Assembly: GCF_003144195.1 (NCBI RefSeq)
Contig: NW_020290077.1
Span: forward strand, 1-64,000
DNA: 64,000 bases
Origin: Ceraceosorus guamensis
Lineage: Eukaryota; Basidiomycota; Exobasidiomycetes; Ceraceosorales; Ceraceosoraceae
Direction: 5' to 3'
The notes under the pieces are model-generated. The model saw only the letters and a program-made list of their open reading frames with translations. It had not been told where the DNA came from and did not search any database. Position 1 is the first letter of the stretch, and every line of letters begins with the position of its first letter. The translations under genes and the position numbers were made by a program. This document shows positions 34,373-45,476 of this stretch, piece by piece.

Positions 34373-37300
34373 ATGACGTCTACGAGCAAAGCGGAGCGAG
34401 TGGCAGCTCAGACGAGCGACAGGGAGCCTTGCGGCGCCTTGCGAACCTGCAAACCTTACTGGCACGCATTCGAGACGCGAGCCAAGCAGAGGTGGCAAGG
34501 TCGATCGCTGGTAGACATTTTCGTCACCGAATTTCGAGATCGCACGTTGGAATACTACGTCTGGGCCATTCGCTCAGGTTACGTCACCATCAACAGCAAC
34601 ATCGTCGATCCGACGTATGTGCTGAAGGATGGAGACACGATGCTGAACAAGATTCATCGTCATGAACCGGCAGTCTCGGCCGAGCCAATCAAGATCCTCT
34701 ACCACTCGCCGGAACACGGTAGGCTGGTCATCGTCAAACCCGGAAGCATTCCTGTTCATCCAGCAGGCAGATACGCCAAGCACACGCTGCTCAGCATGCT
34801 CCAAGAAGCGCTCGGTCTGGACCTCATCTACACGTCAAACAGACTCGACAGGCTCACTTCGGGAATCATGATTCTCTCCTTGACACGTCCTACCGCCCAA
34901 AAATTGTCCATGGACATGACACAAGGTCTGGTCCGAAAAGCCTACGTCGCTCGAGCTCGTGGCAAATTTCCCACTTCCGATTCGGAAATCGTCACGTGCA
35001 GAGAGCCCATCTTGGGCGTGGACAGGCAGACAGGTCTGAATGTGGTGCATCCGCTCGGCAAATCGTGCGAGACAATGTTTCAGAGAATGTCGTATGACGA
35101 GACGAGCGATACGAGCGTGGTGCTCTGTCGACCCATCACTGGTCGCACGCACCAGATCCGCGTGCATCTGCAATGGCTCGGTCATGCCATACCCAACGAT
35201 CCGATCTACGCGCACGAGGTCTGGATCAGCGACCCCGACGTGCATCCCTGCAATTTGGCAAAAGTGACGATCGGTAAGGACAGGAACAACTTGGAACCGG
35301 GCATGGACGGGTATAATGCCGAAACGGCCGGATGTCCCGAAATCGCAAAAGTCGTTGCGGCGCTCAAGACGGACAAGGACGACAAGGAGGATTGGGCGAG
35401 GTGGAGGGATGAAGTCAAGTTTGGAGAATTGTGCCAGCAGCAAGGATGGCAGTTGCCTCGCGTCGAAGGTCCGAATGCTCAGAGCGCCGCCGATCCTCGC
35501 AGAAGAGATGCGACTGGGGCTCAAGCTGAACTCGTCAACCCCGCGGACGAAGGAATGTCTTGCGAGGTTTGCAAGGTGTGAGTTTTGCTCACCAGCGACA
35601 CGCGTGCGCCACGACTACTCATCCTCCCCGTCGTCCCGCTCGCCTCTTCGAGGCAGTCCACTGCAGCCCGATCCACCTCTCTCTTCGCTGTACATCTACT
35701 TGCACGCCATCAAGTACGAGACGGACGAATGGGCATTCGAAGACGAGCTGCCTTGGTGGGCACGGCAAGATTGGCGCTCTCGAGCCGCATCTGATGCTAA
35801 TCCCGCCGTAGCCAGCGAGGACAAGAGCGTCTGGCCGACAGTGGTTCAGGCGCAAGATGCCAAAGTCTCCACGAGCCCGAATGGTAAGCTGCATGTTTAC
35901 ATGCACGATTCGGCTCTGCCCACGCTCCAGCAGAGCAGGCAGGATTTGGACGCGCAGTCTCAGTCGTCTAGTACCACGACGCCTGCTTCAACGACGCGCC
36001 CTGGCTCGGGAGAGATGGACGAGTCTGCTCGGGCTTCCGCAGCTCGATCGCGCAGACCACTGGTCGATTCGCAGCTTTGCGCATCCCTCCCGACAGAGGT
36101 CGAGCTGCCGAGCGCCACACCATCCGTAATGCTCGAAGTGTGGGGAGGTGAGTGAGTGTGCGAGCGAACATGATTGACAGGATATTGAACTTGCAAGCGC
36201 TTCGGGCAGGTCTTGAAGATTATGCTCAGCGCGACATCGAGGCTGTACTCCGACATTACCAACCAGACGTAGGTCGCAACTTGAGCCACAGCGCTCTACA
36301 TAGCGGCCACTTGATCGTGCAAGCAGGCAAAGCGTCCCAGCTCGCCCTACGTTTGTACATCTCAGGTGCCCTGGACAGCGTCAAATCGGCCAGTCTCTTG
36401 CTGCATCGTTGCCAACTTCCTGCTCCTCTGTTGGCACATTTGCAAGCCGATAGGGAAGCTATCGGCGAGCGCAAAAGAAACGACCGCAAAGCTGCCGAAG
36501 CTGAGAAGAAGCAGAAACGCAAAGAGGCTCAGCAGCGCGAGGTGGAAGAAGCTGCAGAAAGGCGCAAAGAGAGAGGTATCGCACCAGCAGCGGCGCCGAT
36601 CACGCAGAATGACAGCGAGCCGAAAAATGAAGCGGCAGAGGTGGTGGTGGAGCGGCTTGCGACGAAGTTGCGCCACAAACCAAACACCAAGCAAAAATCG
36701 CAAGCTGGCAAAGCGCAGTCTGCAACTCCAGGTGCTGGTAAGATCGAGCTGAACGAGCAGGGACAGGCTCCTTCAGAACTCGAGTTGCTGCACTTTCTGG
36801 ATCAGGGCTGGAAGATGACGATGCAGAGTGCGCAAAAGGGCGGCTTGATCGACTTGTGGACGCGCATCATTTCTGCGTTTGGGGTCGATGTGTCAAGCGA
36901 GACCCTGCGCACGTTCAGGGCCACGGTTGAAAGAGCGACGTACATCTTTCCAACGCTAACCCAGCTGTACTTGGAAAGCCAGCTGGGCGAATCGGTGAGC
37001 TTGTCGATGGGGGCGGACCAAAGTGGTGTTCTGTACGAGACTGACTTCCAGACAACACTTTGCCTACTTGCTAGGTTGGTCTGTGGCTTCAAGATCTAGA
37101 GAAAGAACGCGGATCGAGCTCAAACCCTTGGCACGTCTCTCTGCGCGATCCGCCGCCTTCTTTGAACTTGACCCTCAAATTCGTTCGGAGCCTCGGCACG
37201 GGACAAAGTGCCGCCGAGATTGCCAAAGATTTGACCGTCACCACTCCTGCCGGCAGCGTGGCTTGGTGTTTGGCACTGCCCTCCGCAAGAACTACAAGGC

Positions 37301-38130
37301 CATCGGAGGGCGAGCAGTCGGACCGGTTCGCCGATCTTGACTCAAGTCACATCTTGCCAAAATCACCGGCCCACCGTCCGCCCATCCCAACGGATCTCAT
37401 GGAAGGCGGTACAGCTCTAGCGCGATACAGAGCCTACCTGATGACTATCGCCTTTCCCATCCCATTCGATCGCTCGCCAGACGAAAAGCTTCGCATTCTG
37501 GAGCCTTGCGTCGGCAGCGGAGGAATTGCCGTGGAGCTCTTTGCCGCTCTGCGAGCGCGAGCGCAGCAAAATATCGAGGTGTACGCTTGCGATGTGGATC
37601 AAGACGAGGTGACTCGAGCTTCGCGGATGTTTCGTCTTTGCGAGAGCTCGCACGATTCGTCCAGCGCTGCAACGATCCAGCTCGCACGCATCGACTCCGC
37701 CGATCCGTCAGCTCTGGCAACGTTTGTGGGAGGTAGAGGCACGATGGATGGCATCATTACGGATCTTCCGTGGGGACATCGAGTCTCTTCTCATCAGCAA
37801 CTTTCCAAATTGTATCCTCGACTCGTACAGGCTTTTTGCCACGTCTTGAAAGCTGGAGGCGTAGCGCTGCTCATGACGGCAGAACATCTGATGCTTCGAC
37901 GCGCTACCAAGGCGCTAGAAGCAGCAGTCAGAAAGTCTGGAGGTGGCTTTGTCCTCAAGTATATTCCTCTCGCCTTGGATTTGGAAAGCCGGCCACAGGA
38001 AGAAGTCTCTTTGGGGCATGCCGATCTCGTGCAGACAGGTCAAGACGCTGCTTCATTGAATGAAGGAGAGAGAGTCGTGGATGTTGGCTACAAGGTGTAC
38101 CTTTGTCTTCTGCAGAAAGTCTGGTTGTGA
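34373..38130 (+). CDS. RluA/Rib2-Pus9-type pseudouridine synthase fused to THUMP-methyltransferase (putative fusion)
   Basis: Four exons in continuous frame: 34373-35575, 35667-36147, 36210-36994 and 37075-38130, about 1174 aa. Part 1 is an RluA-family pseudouridine synthase: S4-like start (FVTEFRDRTLEYYVWAIRSG), catalytic Asp about residue 159 in SNRLDRLTSG, and GRTHQIRVHLQWLGHAIPNDP. After it come CEVCK, then YIYLHAIKYETDEWAFE, as in fungal Rib2/Pus9. Part 2 starts at MLEVWGGLEDYAQRDIEAVL, a THUMP-protein opening, and continues with a Lys-rich insert, a THUMP-like segment (LESQLGESVGLWLQDLEKE) and a Rossmann methyltransferase with ILEPCVGSGGI (about 965) and DLPWGHR (about 1053), as in THUMPD/Trm11 tRNA guanine-N2 methyltransferases. 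Splicing of 36148-36209 joins the parts. Retaining that intron would stop the first protein at 36155, so two separate products are the alternative. Confidence 0.7.
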
Positions 38131-38325
38131 GGTGGAGCTGGACGAAATCCGAAAGGTTGTCAAACCACGCGCTGCCAGCCGTACAATCGTGCTTCCGCTG
38201 GCTCGGCGGTCACGTCGGTCAGTGTCTTGTAAGTGGACATTGTGTGTGGTGTGTTACGCTCACTAGAATACAAGTCTGCGATTGTAAATCACGAGGCAGC
38301 AGCGGGGTAGACCGCTATGCTAGTA

Positions 38326-41125
38326 TCAAACCTCTTCATCAGTGTCAATCAGGTCTTCCATCTGAATCTGGGACTTGGTCTTCCGAGGTAGCCTTGTGGT
38401 CGAGCTGGATGGTCTGCCCAACGCATCGACGGGATGCGAGTTCAAGGGACTTCCCTGGGCTTGCCATTCCTCATAAGCAGCCGTGACAGGTCCTGTAATC
38501 TTGGCAAGTGCATCTGTGGGGAAGGGGAGAAAGCACGCTTAGACACGGATCGCCTCGCCCGAGCTGATCCGCACCGCAGCTGGCAGCAATGTCCACGCAC
38601 TCACCCTTCATCGTCGCCTCGTCAGGGGCATGTCGCTGTTTCAAGGAAGCCCATCGACGCTGCATCGACGCCACGTCCCAGCACCAGTCTTCCTTTTGGA
38701 AATCTCTCCAGTGGATCAAGATGTCGTCATTCTCATCGATAGCTTGAGTCTGCGTCTCGAGCCTGCCATAGTTGCGACGGCAAGGAGTTGCATCGGGAAA
38801 TTAACGAAGCGTCCGACCATTGTGCCTCGCATAAAACTCACAGCCCCATCAAGAGAAAGTCATCACGAGCACGAATCCACTTGATTGGCTGTCCTCGTTT
38901 CGCGCGCTCTGATCTGCAGAAGATGGTTTCCCTATTCGAGGTATGAGTACAGCCTCAAGCAATATCAGCTTCGTACTCCTCCAGCCCGGCACAGAATCGA
39001 CATGGCCTCTGGAGAAGAAGCACTGACCATTTATCCCTGCACATCTGGGCAGTTCTGCTCTTAATCCCCTTCTCGACCGCGAGCCACGAGAATCTCTGAT
39101 CCCCTTTCAAAATGTCCGCAGGTTGAATACCCCTCTTCTCACACTGGTCCTCCACCGCCTGCAGCAGCCTGAGACTCTCTTCTTCTGACCATTTACCCTT
39201 TTCGGCAGTTCTCTTGCCGAGCTCGAAAGCGTAGCGCGCCCTACAAGCATGTCCAGGCCTGTTAAGCTCGTTGCCTATTCGCTCCCAGCGGGGGCCATGT
39301 CGGTCATAAGCTCTGCAATCGGGAGATGAGCATGACCGAAAGAAAGATCAGCCCGGCCAAGTTCTTGTTCCGACTAGGCTGTGCGCCTTGCTTAGTGACG
39401 TACTGCATCAATCCTTCCACTTCTTGCACTTTCCATGTACCCTTGATCACTCTGTCCGGATTCCACATTGCACTGCAGTGTATCCGCAAATTGCGCGCAG
39501 GCCGATCCCCGAGCTTTCGTACTGTTCGTACATGACGTGAAGTGCTCAGGATATTAGTATGCGGTCGTCAAGATGCGCACGCGGGAGCCAGGACTTCTCT
39601 CACCCAGGTACGATGTGAGACTGGCGTACAGCCGTGCATGTTCTGCCGTTGGTCGATCTAGGAACAAGCCCTTTACATTATCCACCGTCATGTCATTGTT
39701 CTAGGTTGCACGGAGGGTCCTGAATGTAGTCAGCAGCAGTCATCGAAGCGCATACAATCGGCGTATCGGCTCGCGTTTCCTGCTCACCCTGGCAAACTCT
39801 TCCGCGCCCTGTTCGATCACAGCATCCTCCGCCTTGCTGAAGTGACTAGACTTCCACTCCAAGCCATAGGCCTCCTTGAGCCACTTGAACTGTTTAGGCA
39901 TGTAGAGCTTTTCCAACATGTCAGTGTGAGAGCAGTCCATATTCGCAGCAATCAATGCCTCCTTGTTCTCGCGCTGATTCGCCTCGGCTTTCGGGATAGG
40001 GCCGGCCGAGGCCCATCTTTTGTCCGCGATGGTGGAGCCCATACCTGATCCTGCGCCGTAGGATGAGATGCCCGCGCCGATTGAGCGGCCGGAAATGCCT
40101 GCGCTCGAGCTATTCGCTGCGAATGGCACTCGCGAAGCCTGATCAGAGGAGGAAGATGTCTCCTGACCGGCGCTGGAGGCGCTTTGCCCATGTGATGAAG
40201 CACGTTGAGATGAAGAAGAAGCAACGAGCCGATCTGTCATCGATCTAAAGTCAAAGTTGGGCGGGAAATGCGAAGCGTGGGCATTTCGCTGCTGCTGTTG
40301 CTTTTGTTGCTGTGCGCGCAGAAAGGGGTTTGTGGATTGTATCGCCGGGCTCACTGGTGCAGCAGGTGTCGCGCGCGTCGCTGGGATCTGAATCGAGCTT
40401 GAAGAGAGCACTGCTGAGGTTGAAGCCGGTGCTAGCTGTGCACGCGCCGTTAACCCAGTCTCTCGCTTCCTGACTGCCTTCTCCAGACGTTTCTCAACAT
40501 ACGCTGCCAGCTTGTCATGCTGTTTGCGTTCTCTTTTGCTTTCGTTAGCTTTTGACCCCAGGGTCAGCCGGGATTTATCTACTTGCTCAGGGATGATATC
40601 CTCCTTGCGGACGCCTTGAGAGAGTTGCTCGGAAAGGAAACGCTCGACCAGCTCCGCGGCCTTGATCTTGAGCTGCTGCTTGGACAAGTCTACTAGTGGG
40701 GCAGAGAAATTGCTAGTCGCGATTGCGCCGGTGACTGTGCTGTCAGTGACATCGGCGGAGCGCTTTGAGCCGCCCTTCGCTTCCAGACGGCGCTTCTTTC
40801 CAGTGTGTCGATCCGCTCCGCTCTCCGTCACTGGCCCCGATCGCTTTGCTCCAGCCGCAGCAGTAGAGCTGTTCGCTTCCCTCGTTCTGGACACAGACAA
40901 GGCGCCCAATGGCTCTCCGGCATTGCCGATTGCCGCTTTAGCATGAGCCAGAGGTGCCGGCGCAAGTGTTGAGCTGCTGACAGTTTTCCTCTCCTTCCTC
41001 GCCCTTCTGCTCTCCCGCCGCTCAGCTTTTTGCAGCTTTCGTTGACGCTTCGCTGCTCTCCTAGCCCTGCGCGCCTCTTTCTCCGCGCGACGCTGTTCTT
41101 TCTCCCGTGCTTTGTCAGCGGACAT
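38326..41125 (-). CDS. Reb1/TTF1-like Myb DNA-binding protein
   Basis: Seven exons: 41125-39788, 39700-39604, 39521-39404, 39312-39028, 38931-38842, 38762-38605 and 38513-38326, about 757 aa. The N-terminal 450 residues are highly basic then Ser/Gln-rich, with a nuclear-localisation-like start (EARRARRAAKRQRKLQKAERR). Myb/SANT repeats follow: KGTWKVQEVEGLMQAYDRHG with RWERIGNELNRPGHACRARY; GKWSEEESLRLLQAVED with RFSWLAVEKGIKSRTAQMCR and DKW; and DDFLLMGLLE with WCWDVASMQRRWASLKQRH. This multi-repeat layout is that of Reb1/Rtf1/TTF1 factors, which bind rDNA terminators, pause replication forks or act as general regulators. Splice sites include non-GTGAGT donors (GTACGT, GTCAGT). It ends 195 bp from the 3' end of the converging fusion gene and is divergent from the Nab2-like gene. 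Confidence 0.78.
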
Positions 41126-41917
41126 TTCCGAGAAAATGCAGATGGATGTGAGCGTGTCAGTCTATTGGATGCTGGTCGGTGCGCAGCCCTATGGCGGTCC
41201 TGCTTTAAATCATGATGGGCCGGGGACCTTCGAGAGGATGTTCTGAGCCATTTGGCCGCCTGTGTGCTGTGCTTGCGTCGTGCCAGTGCCGGCAGGAGCG
41301 TTGTGAGTTGAAACCGCGATCCCAACGTGCGACTTGAACAGAGATACCTGCTGCTGACCGTTCGGATGGAAGGAAAGCCTATGGACCGTCAACGTTCAAT
41401 CGTGAATCAAAGAAGTCAAATTAAGTGAAGCCCCCCCGCGTGTGTATGCGCGCGCGTGCAGCAGGACATTCAAAATTCTTGATTCTTGATTTCGATTTCT
41501 TTTTGAGGTCAAATCGATCGTTCACGTGATGCGCGCAGCATGAAGATCAAGCCGCGGGCTGGCTTGAACTTATGCGTCCGCGCGACTCCCCTCTGCTGCG
41601 AGCCGTCGTTTGCGGCAGGAGAAAAGGCCGACGGGGGCACACGGCACACGACAACGACGAGGCATCCAAAAGGAGCATGCATGCATGCATCACTTGTGTG
41701 CATCCTTCCTTCCCACCTCGCCACCAACCATCAGCCAACATCTTGATTTGTCGCAGTCACAAGCCTCTTGCTGGAGCACGACTGAGCTCACAGGGACGCG
41801 ATACACTCAAGACTCTCGCTCACCACTCAGTCGCAGAGACAGCTCTTCCAAGAGCCCTCTCGCTCGTGACTTTGGCTCTCTCATCCACCCCTTTACACCC
41901 CGCTAGCGCCAATCAAC
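41126..41917. promoter_or_regulatory. Divergent region between Myb and Nab2-like genes
   Basis: 792 bp with both promoters. It contains AATCGTGAATCAAAGAAG and CAAAATTCTTGATTCTTGAT words (41398-41490), a CCCCCCCGCGTGTGTATGCGCGCGCG tract split across 41431-41457, and CATGCATGCATGCAT at 41676-41690. A small open frame on the minus strand at 41210-41392 is listed separately. Confidence 0.45.
41210..41392 (-). other. Small open frame of unknown meaning
   Basis: A 60-codon open frame on the minus strand contains LSFHPNGQQQVSLFKSHVGI and then AVSTHNAPAGTG, ending LSKVPGPS before a TGA. Its composition is more protein-like than its surroundings, and a possible acceptor (CCATAG) lies just upstream in transcript sense. 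It has no ATG, and I could not find a first exon. It might be the last exon of an unrecognised gene, or the result of chance. No family was recognised. Confidence 0.2.
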
Positions 41918-44075
41918 ATGTCGCTGACCATCGAAGCCAACACGCCAGCTGCGCAAGCTCTTCAAACCTCCATCCAGTCTCACCTGGCAAGTCGGGGTTG
42001 GGCAGATAAGGATGACGAGGTGATGGCAGAGTACGGTGAGTTGCGGACGAGGCGTCCGAGCGCCGCACACGAGCGCATACATCCTGATCATTTGCTTCCC
42101 TCCTCATCGTCGACGCGCTGTGACAGTGGTGGTGATGCTCAGCAACTCGAAATCCGTGGACCAAGTCACTGCGGAAATGGAAGAGATCATTGGCAACGAC
42201 TTTGACCCGCGCAATTTTGGCAAATGGTTGGAGCAGGAGATGTGCAGAGGCGCAAGAGACGCGAATCAGCGAGACGTAGTGGGCAGTAGTGGAAGTAGCA
42301 GCAGAGAGGCGCCAGAGATCGTGGAGAGCATACGTAGCGGTGGCACAGATGAGCAGAGGAGGAGCAGAAGCCCGAAAGCCGAGCGCCGAAAGCAAGAACT
42401 GGGCTACGATCAAGGACCCTTTTCAGGCGAGCGCAGGCGGAGCAGAAGTCCTCAGAGATCAAAATTCGGCAGGCGGACAGATACGTACCGGCCGGGAGCG
42501 GCCCAAGACAGGAATCGTCGCTTCGACTTCTCCAACGGGCAATTGCGAGATGATCATTTCAGGTCTGGTCCAGGGCTCAGAGCCTGGGGCGGCCAAGACC
42601 ACTCAGCCAGGGACCAGCAATACCCGCATGAACATCTACCGGGCGAAGGAAATCGCACCGCGATGGACTCGCCCGCTTTCGCTTCGATGCCCGCTGTTCG
42701 GCAACCACCACAGAGCGATGAAGATGCCGCCATGATGAGCACCTCGCCACCTACAGGCCCTCGGCAGCTGAGGGTGCGGGGGGCTGCAGGTGCTGGTGGG
42801 GCGCTCTTCGCCAGGGCCATGGCTGGTGCTCCTCATCAAGACAAAGCGGACATTTCGGGTGCTCAATCTGCGCCTTCAATCCTTTCGCGCTTCGGGGTTC
42901 CGGATCCACGAGCTGGCATTTTTGAGCCAGCTCAACAGACGATTCCCGCTCAGCCTGCTCAACACTACGTCGCACGTCCGGGCGTATGGGCCCCTCAAAC
43001 AAGCACCAATGGCTCGTCTGCTCCCCTGCTCCAACGTCTCGATCCAATGCTACCCAACAACCAATTCTCGTCGTCGGATGCGATGAGCGTCGATGAGGGC
43101 CAGCCAGTTCAACATTCTTCCGACTGGCCTAGTCAACCGGCATCCTCCGGACTGTGCAGGTACGGACTACAATGCACCAATCCGATGTGCTCATTCGCGC
43201 ATCCTTCTCCATCTGCAGCATCAGCAAAGGGAGGTCCTGCAGCCAACGCCCAGTCCGAAGACCCCTTGGTCCTCGACCCCACTCCTTGCAAGTTTCAGGC
43301 TTCGTGCACCAAAAGAGATTGTTCGAGGAGTCACGTTAGCCCTGCACAGCTCTTCCTAGGTGGACGCAACAATGCGAGCGCATCAACTCTCAGCGTCGAT
43401 CTATCTCAGACTCCATGCAAATTCCAAGCAGCCTGCACGAATGCAAAATGTGCCTACGCGCACTTTGATCCGAACACTGGAGCAGCTGGACCCAGTCCTG
43501 CTGCCCGTACGCTCGCGACTACACCAACGACGCCAGCCGAGTTCAGTCCCGCCAATGTGCCCTGCAAATTTGGTTCGGCTTGCACCAGAGCGGATTGTAA
43601 GTTTGCGCACGCGCAAGCACGTGACGAGCCACCGGGTGGCGAGGCAAAGTGCCGATTTGGGGCTGGGTGTACGCGAGGTGAGTGCGGGAATGAGCACGCG
43701 AATGCCAGGTCATGCAACTTTATTATCATTACGCTGAATTTGGCGTCTTATGATGACACCCCACAATGTTCAGCCGACTGCCGCTTCGCGCATCCTCTCG
43801 GTCGAGCGATAGATATCGCGGGCTACTCGGGCTTGTCCAATGGCTCGATTGGTGCGCGTCCGATCGATGCGGATGCCGAATTGGCTGCTCGTCGGACGCA
43901 GCGCTTCGGCGTCAATTCCGGTTCTGGGCAGTTCAGCGAGGACGCGCTCAAGGATGAAGATGGACAACCACGGATTCAGGACGCGGAGGACGACGACATC
44001 GAACTTGTTTTGCCCGGCTCTGGTGGAAACACCTCGGGCACGACGGACAGGAGGTCCGTCCAGCCTGTTGCCTAA
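41918..44075 (+). CDS. Nab2/ZC3H14-like CCCH zinc-finger poly(A)-binding protein
   Basis: Three exons: 41918-42035, 42127-43677 and 43774-44075, about 656 aa. The N-terminus (SIQSHLASRGWADKDDEVMA then EYVVVMLSNSKSVDQVTAEM) fits the PWI-like helical domain of Nab2, which contacts nuclear-pore Mlp1. The middle is Arg/Ser- and Pro-rich. Five C-x5-C-x4-C-x3-H fingers follow at about residues 383, 426, 469, 517 and 547 (CRYGLQCTNPMCSFAH, CKFQASCTKRDCSRSH, CKFQAACTNAKCAYAH, CKFGSACTRADCKFAH and CRFGAGCTR|ADCRFAH). The last finger is split by the second intron, which confirms the splice. Nab2 binds poly(A) tails in the nucleus, limits tail length and aids mRNA export. The acidic C-terminus (DAEDDDIELVLPG) is conserved-looking. 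Confidence 0.87.
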
Positions 44076-45080
44076 GCTTTTGGTTGGCGCAGCTCGTGCC
44101 CGGCGAACGGTTGGTCGACGGCGGGAGGTTGCCGCCTTGTTAATTTAATACAACTCCTTTTCAGAGGCGCAACTCCGTCTTGCCGTCAGTCTGGTCTGAT
44201 CTGAAACTCGGCCGTGCGCCCGTCTCCAACACACTGCATTGACGCCTCGACAACTTTGCTTGATCTCGGATCTCGTCCAATCGTCCACCCACCTGACGGT
44301 CCTGTTCTCAGGATACACAAGGACTTTGTCTCTCGCACTGACGCCGAAGGCACGTGGTCAGTCAGCCCAACTTCGGGACACTCATCCAACGAGTCGTCAA
44401 GCTAAGACCTCCAGACTTTTGAGACCACGTCGACCCTGGTCTCCGTCTACAAGTTCGATGCACCTCTTCATCTGCAGCTTCATCCAGCAGGACGTTAGTC
44501 GCTAGATGCCGCCCGCGACGAATCACTGTGGGCAGTTCATGAAGCCCACTTAGCTTGAGCGGCGGCGGCGGCAGTGACTGAGAAGGCTCATCTGGAGCTG
44601 CAAGACGCTGCGTACCTCACCCTAGTCTGGATATGAAGCTTGTTGATGAGGTCGTAGGTATGTATGCGCGTCAACATGTATTCACAACATGTCGCTGCAG
44701 CGGCCATTGCTTGTCATAAGAGGCATGCCCTCTGGCACTCTTTTTTCTGATTGGCATGCCCTCTGGCATTCTTTTTCTGATTGCCCCAGCCAGATCACCG
44801 CGACACCGCGTCATCTGGTCACGCGTGGCTTCCCGCCTGCTACATCGAGCACCGATCTCTCTGCAAGTCTAGAGCGCCACAACGCAGCGTGTACACGTGA
44901 GTCCGGCACTCCAATCACGAGCTATAGACCAGCTCCAGCAGCCGCGTTCAGGTGAGTATCATTCAGACCGTTCGGTCTAAGCGAATGTCTAGCCTGTGCA
45001 CTCATATGTTGCCGACTTTTATCGGTCCGCATAAGCTCAGCTTTATAGCATCACTCCACACCACTCGTGGTCTTGCCATC
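44076..45080. promoter_or_regulatory. Upstream region of secreted-peptide gene A
   Basis: 1 kb without a supported ORF. It contains a tandem pair of 30-31-bp repeats (44722-44782), a donor-like CAG/GTGAGT at 44952 suggesting a 5' UTR intron, and a TTTATAG element (45042-45048) 33 bp before the ATG. Confidence 0.45.
44722..44782 (+). repeat. Tandem 30-31-bp direct repeat
   Basis: GGCATGCCCTCTGGCACTC + TTTTTTCTGATT (44722-44752) is repeated immediately as GGCATGCCCTCTGGCATTC + TTTTTCTGATT (44753-44782), differing by one substitution and one T. Each copy carries the palindrome GGCATGCC, a candidate dimeric factor-binding site, about 300 bp upstream of gene A. Confidence 0.85.
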
Positions 45081-45476
45081 ATGAAAGCACTTTCGTGCCT
45101 CGTGCTATTCTTGATTCTCGTGGACTGCGTCGCTTCCATGCCCATGCTCCACGCAAAGTTGCCGTTCGCAGTGAGCGCAGAATTCTCAATCACACCCTTG
45201 CTTCCGAAGCGATGCTGACGCCGGCGCTGTTCGACTGCATAATTTGCGCAGCATGTCCCACTGGCCAAAAGAGCCAAGCAGATTTGCGGATGGAAAAAGG
45301 AATTCGGCGTGGGTCCGGCCGTGGTGTATCGCTCCCTTTTCGCACTGTGCGACCAGCCAGCAGGCAGCGAAGCGCCAAGGGTCTCTGTGGGCATGCCAAC
45401 GCCAACGACGAAGTCGCCCACGCGCACATCGAAGCAGATCTCTCCTGCGCCTCGACGTAGAGGCAATACGTACTAG
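45081..45476 (+). CDS. Small secreted cysteine peptide precursor, family member A
   Basis: Two exons, 45081-45170 and 45252-45476, joined by an 81-nt phase-0 intron (GTGAGC to GCAG); 104 aa. Exon 1 is a signal peptide (MKALSCLVLFLILVDCVAS) plus a short pro-segment MPMLHAKLPFA. Exon 2 opens HVPLAKR, a dibasic Kex2-type site, and the mature part begins AKQICGWKKEFGVGPAVV and ends its core with SLFALC. The two cysteines are spaced C-x6-GVGPAV-x8-C, identical to member B. A Pro/Thr/Ser/Lys-rich tail ending RRRGNTY follows. I do not recognise the family. A longer minus-strand open frame overlaps but has no domain. Function as an effector or signalling peptide is inference from secretion, processing and tandem duplication. 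Confidence 0.68.

Noticed and set aside
36152-37099. Separate gene beginning at the 36152 frame
   Set aside because: The frame has no ATG at its start, and the segment before 36210 reads as an intron with good splice sites. The THUMP-like start needs residues encoded before 36147.
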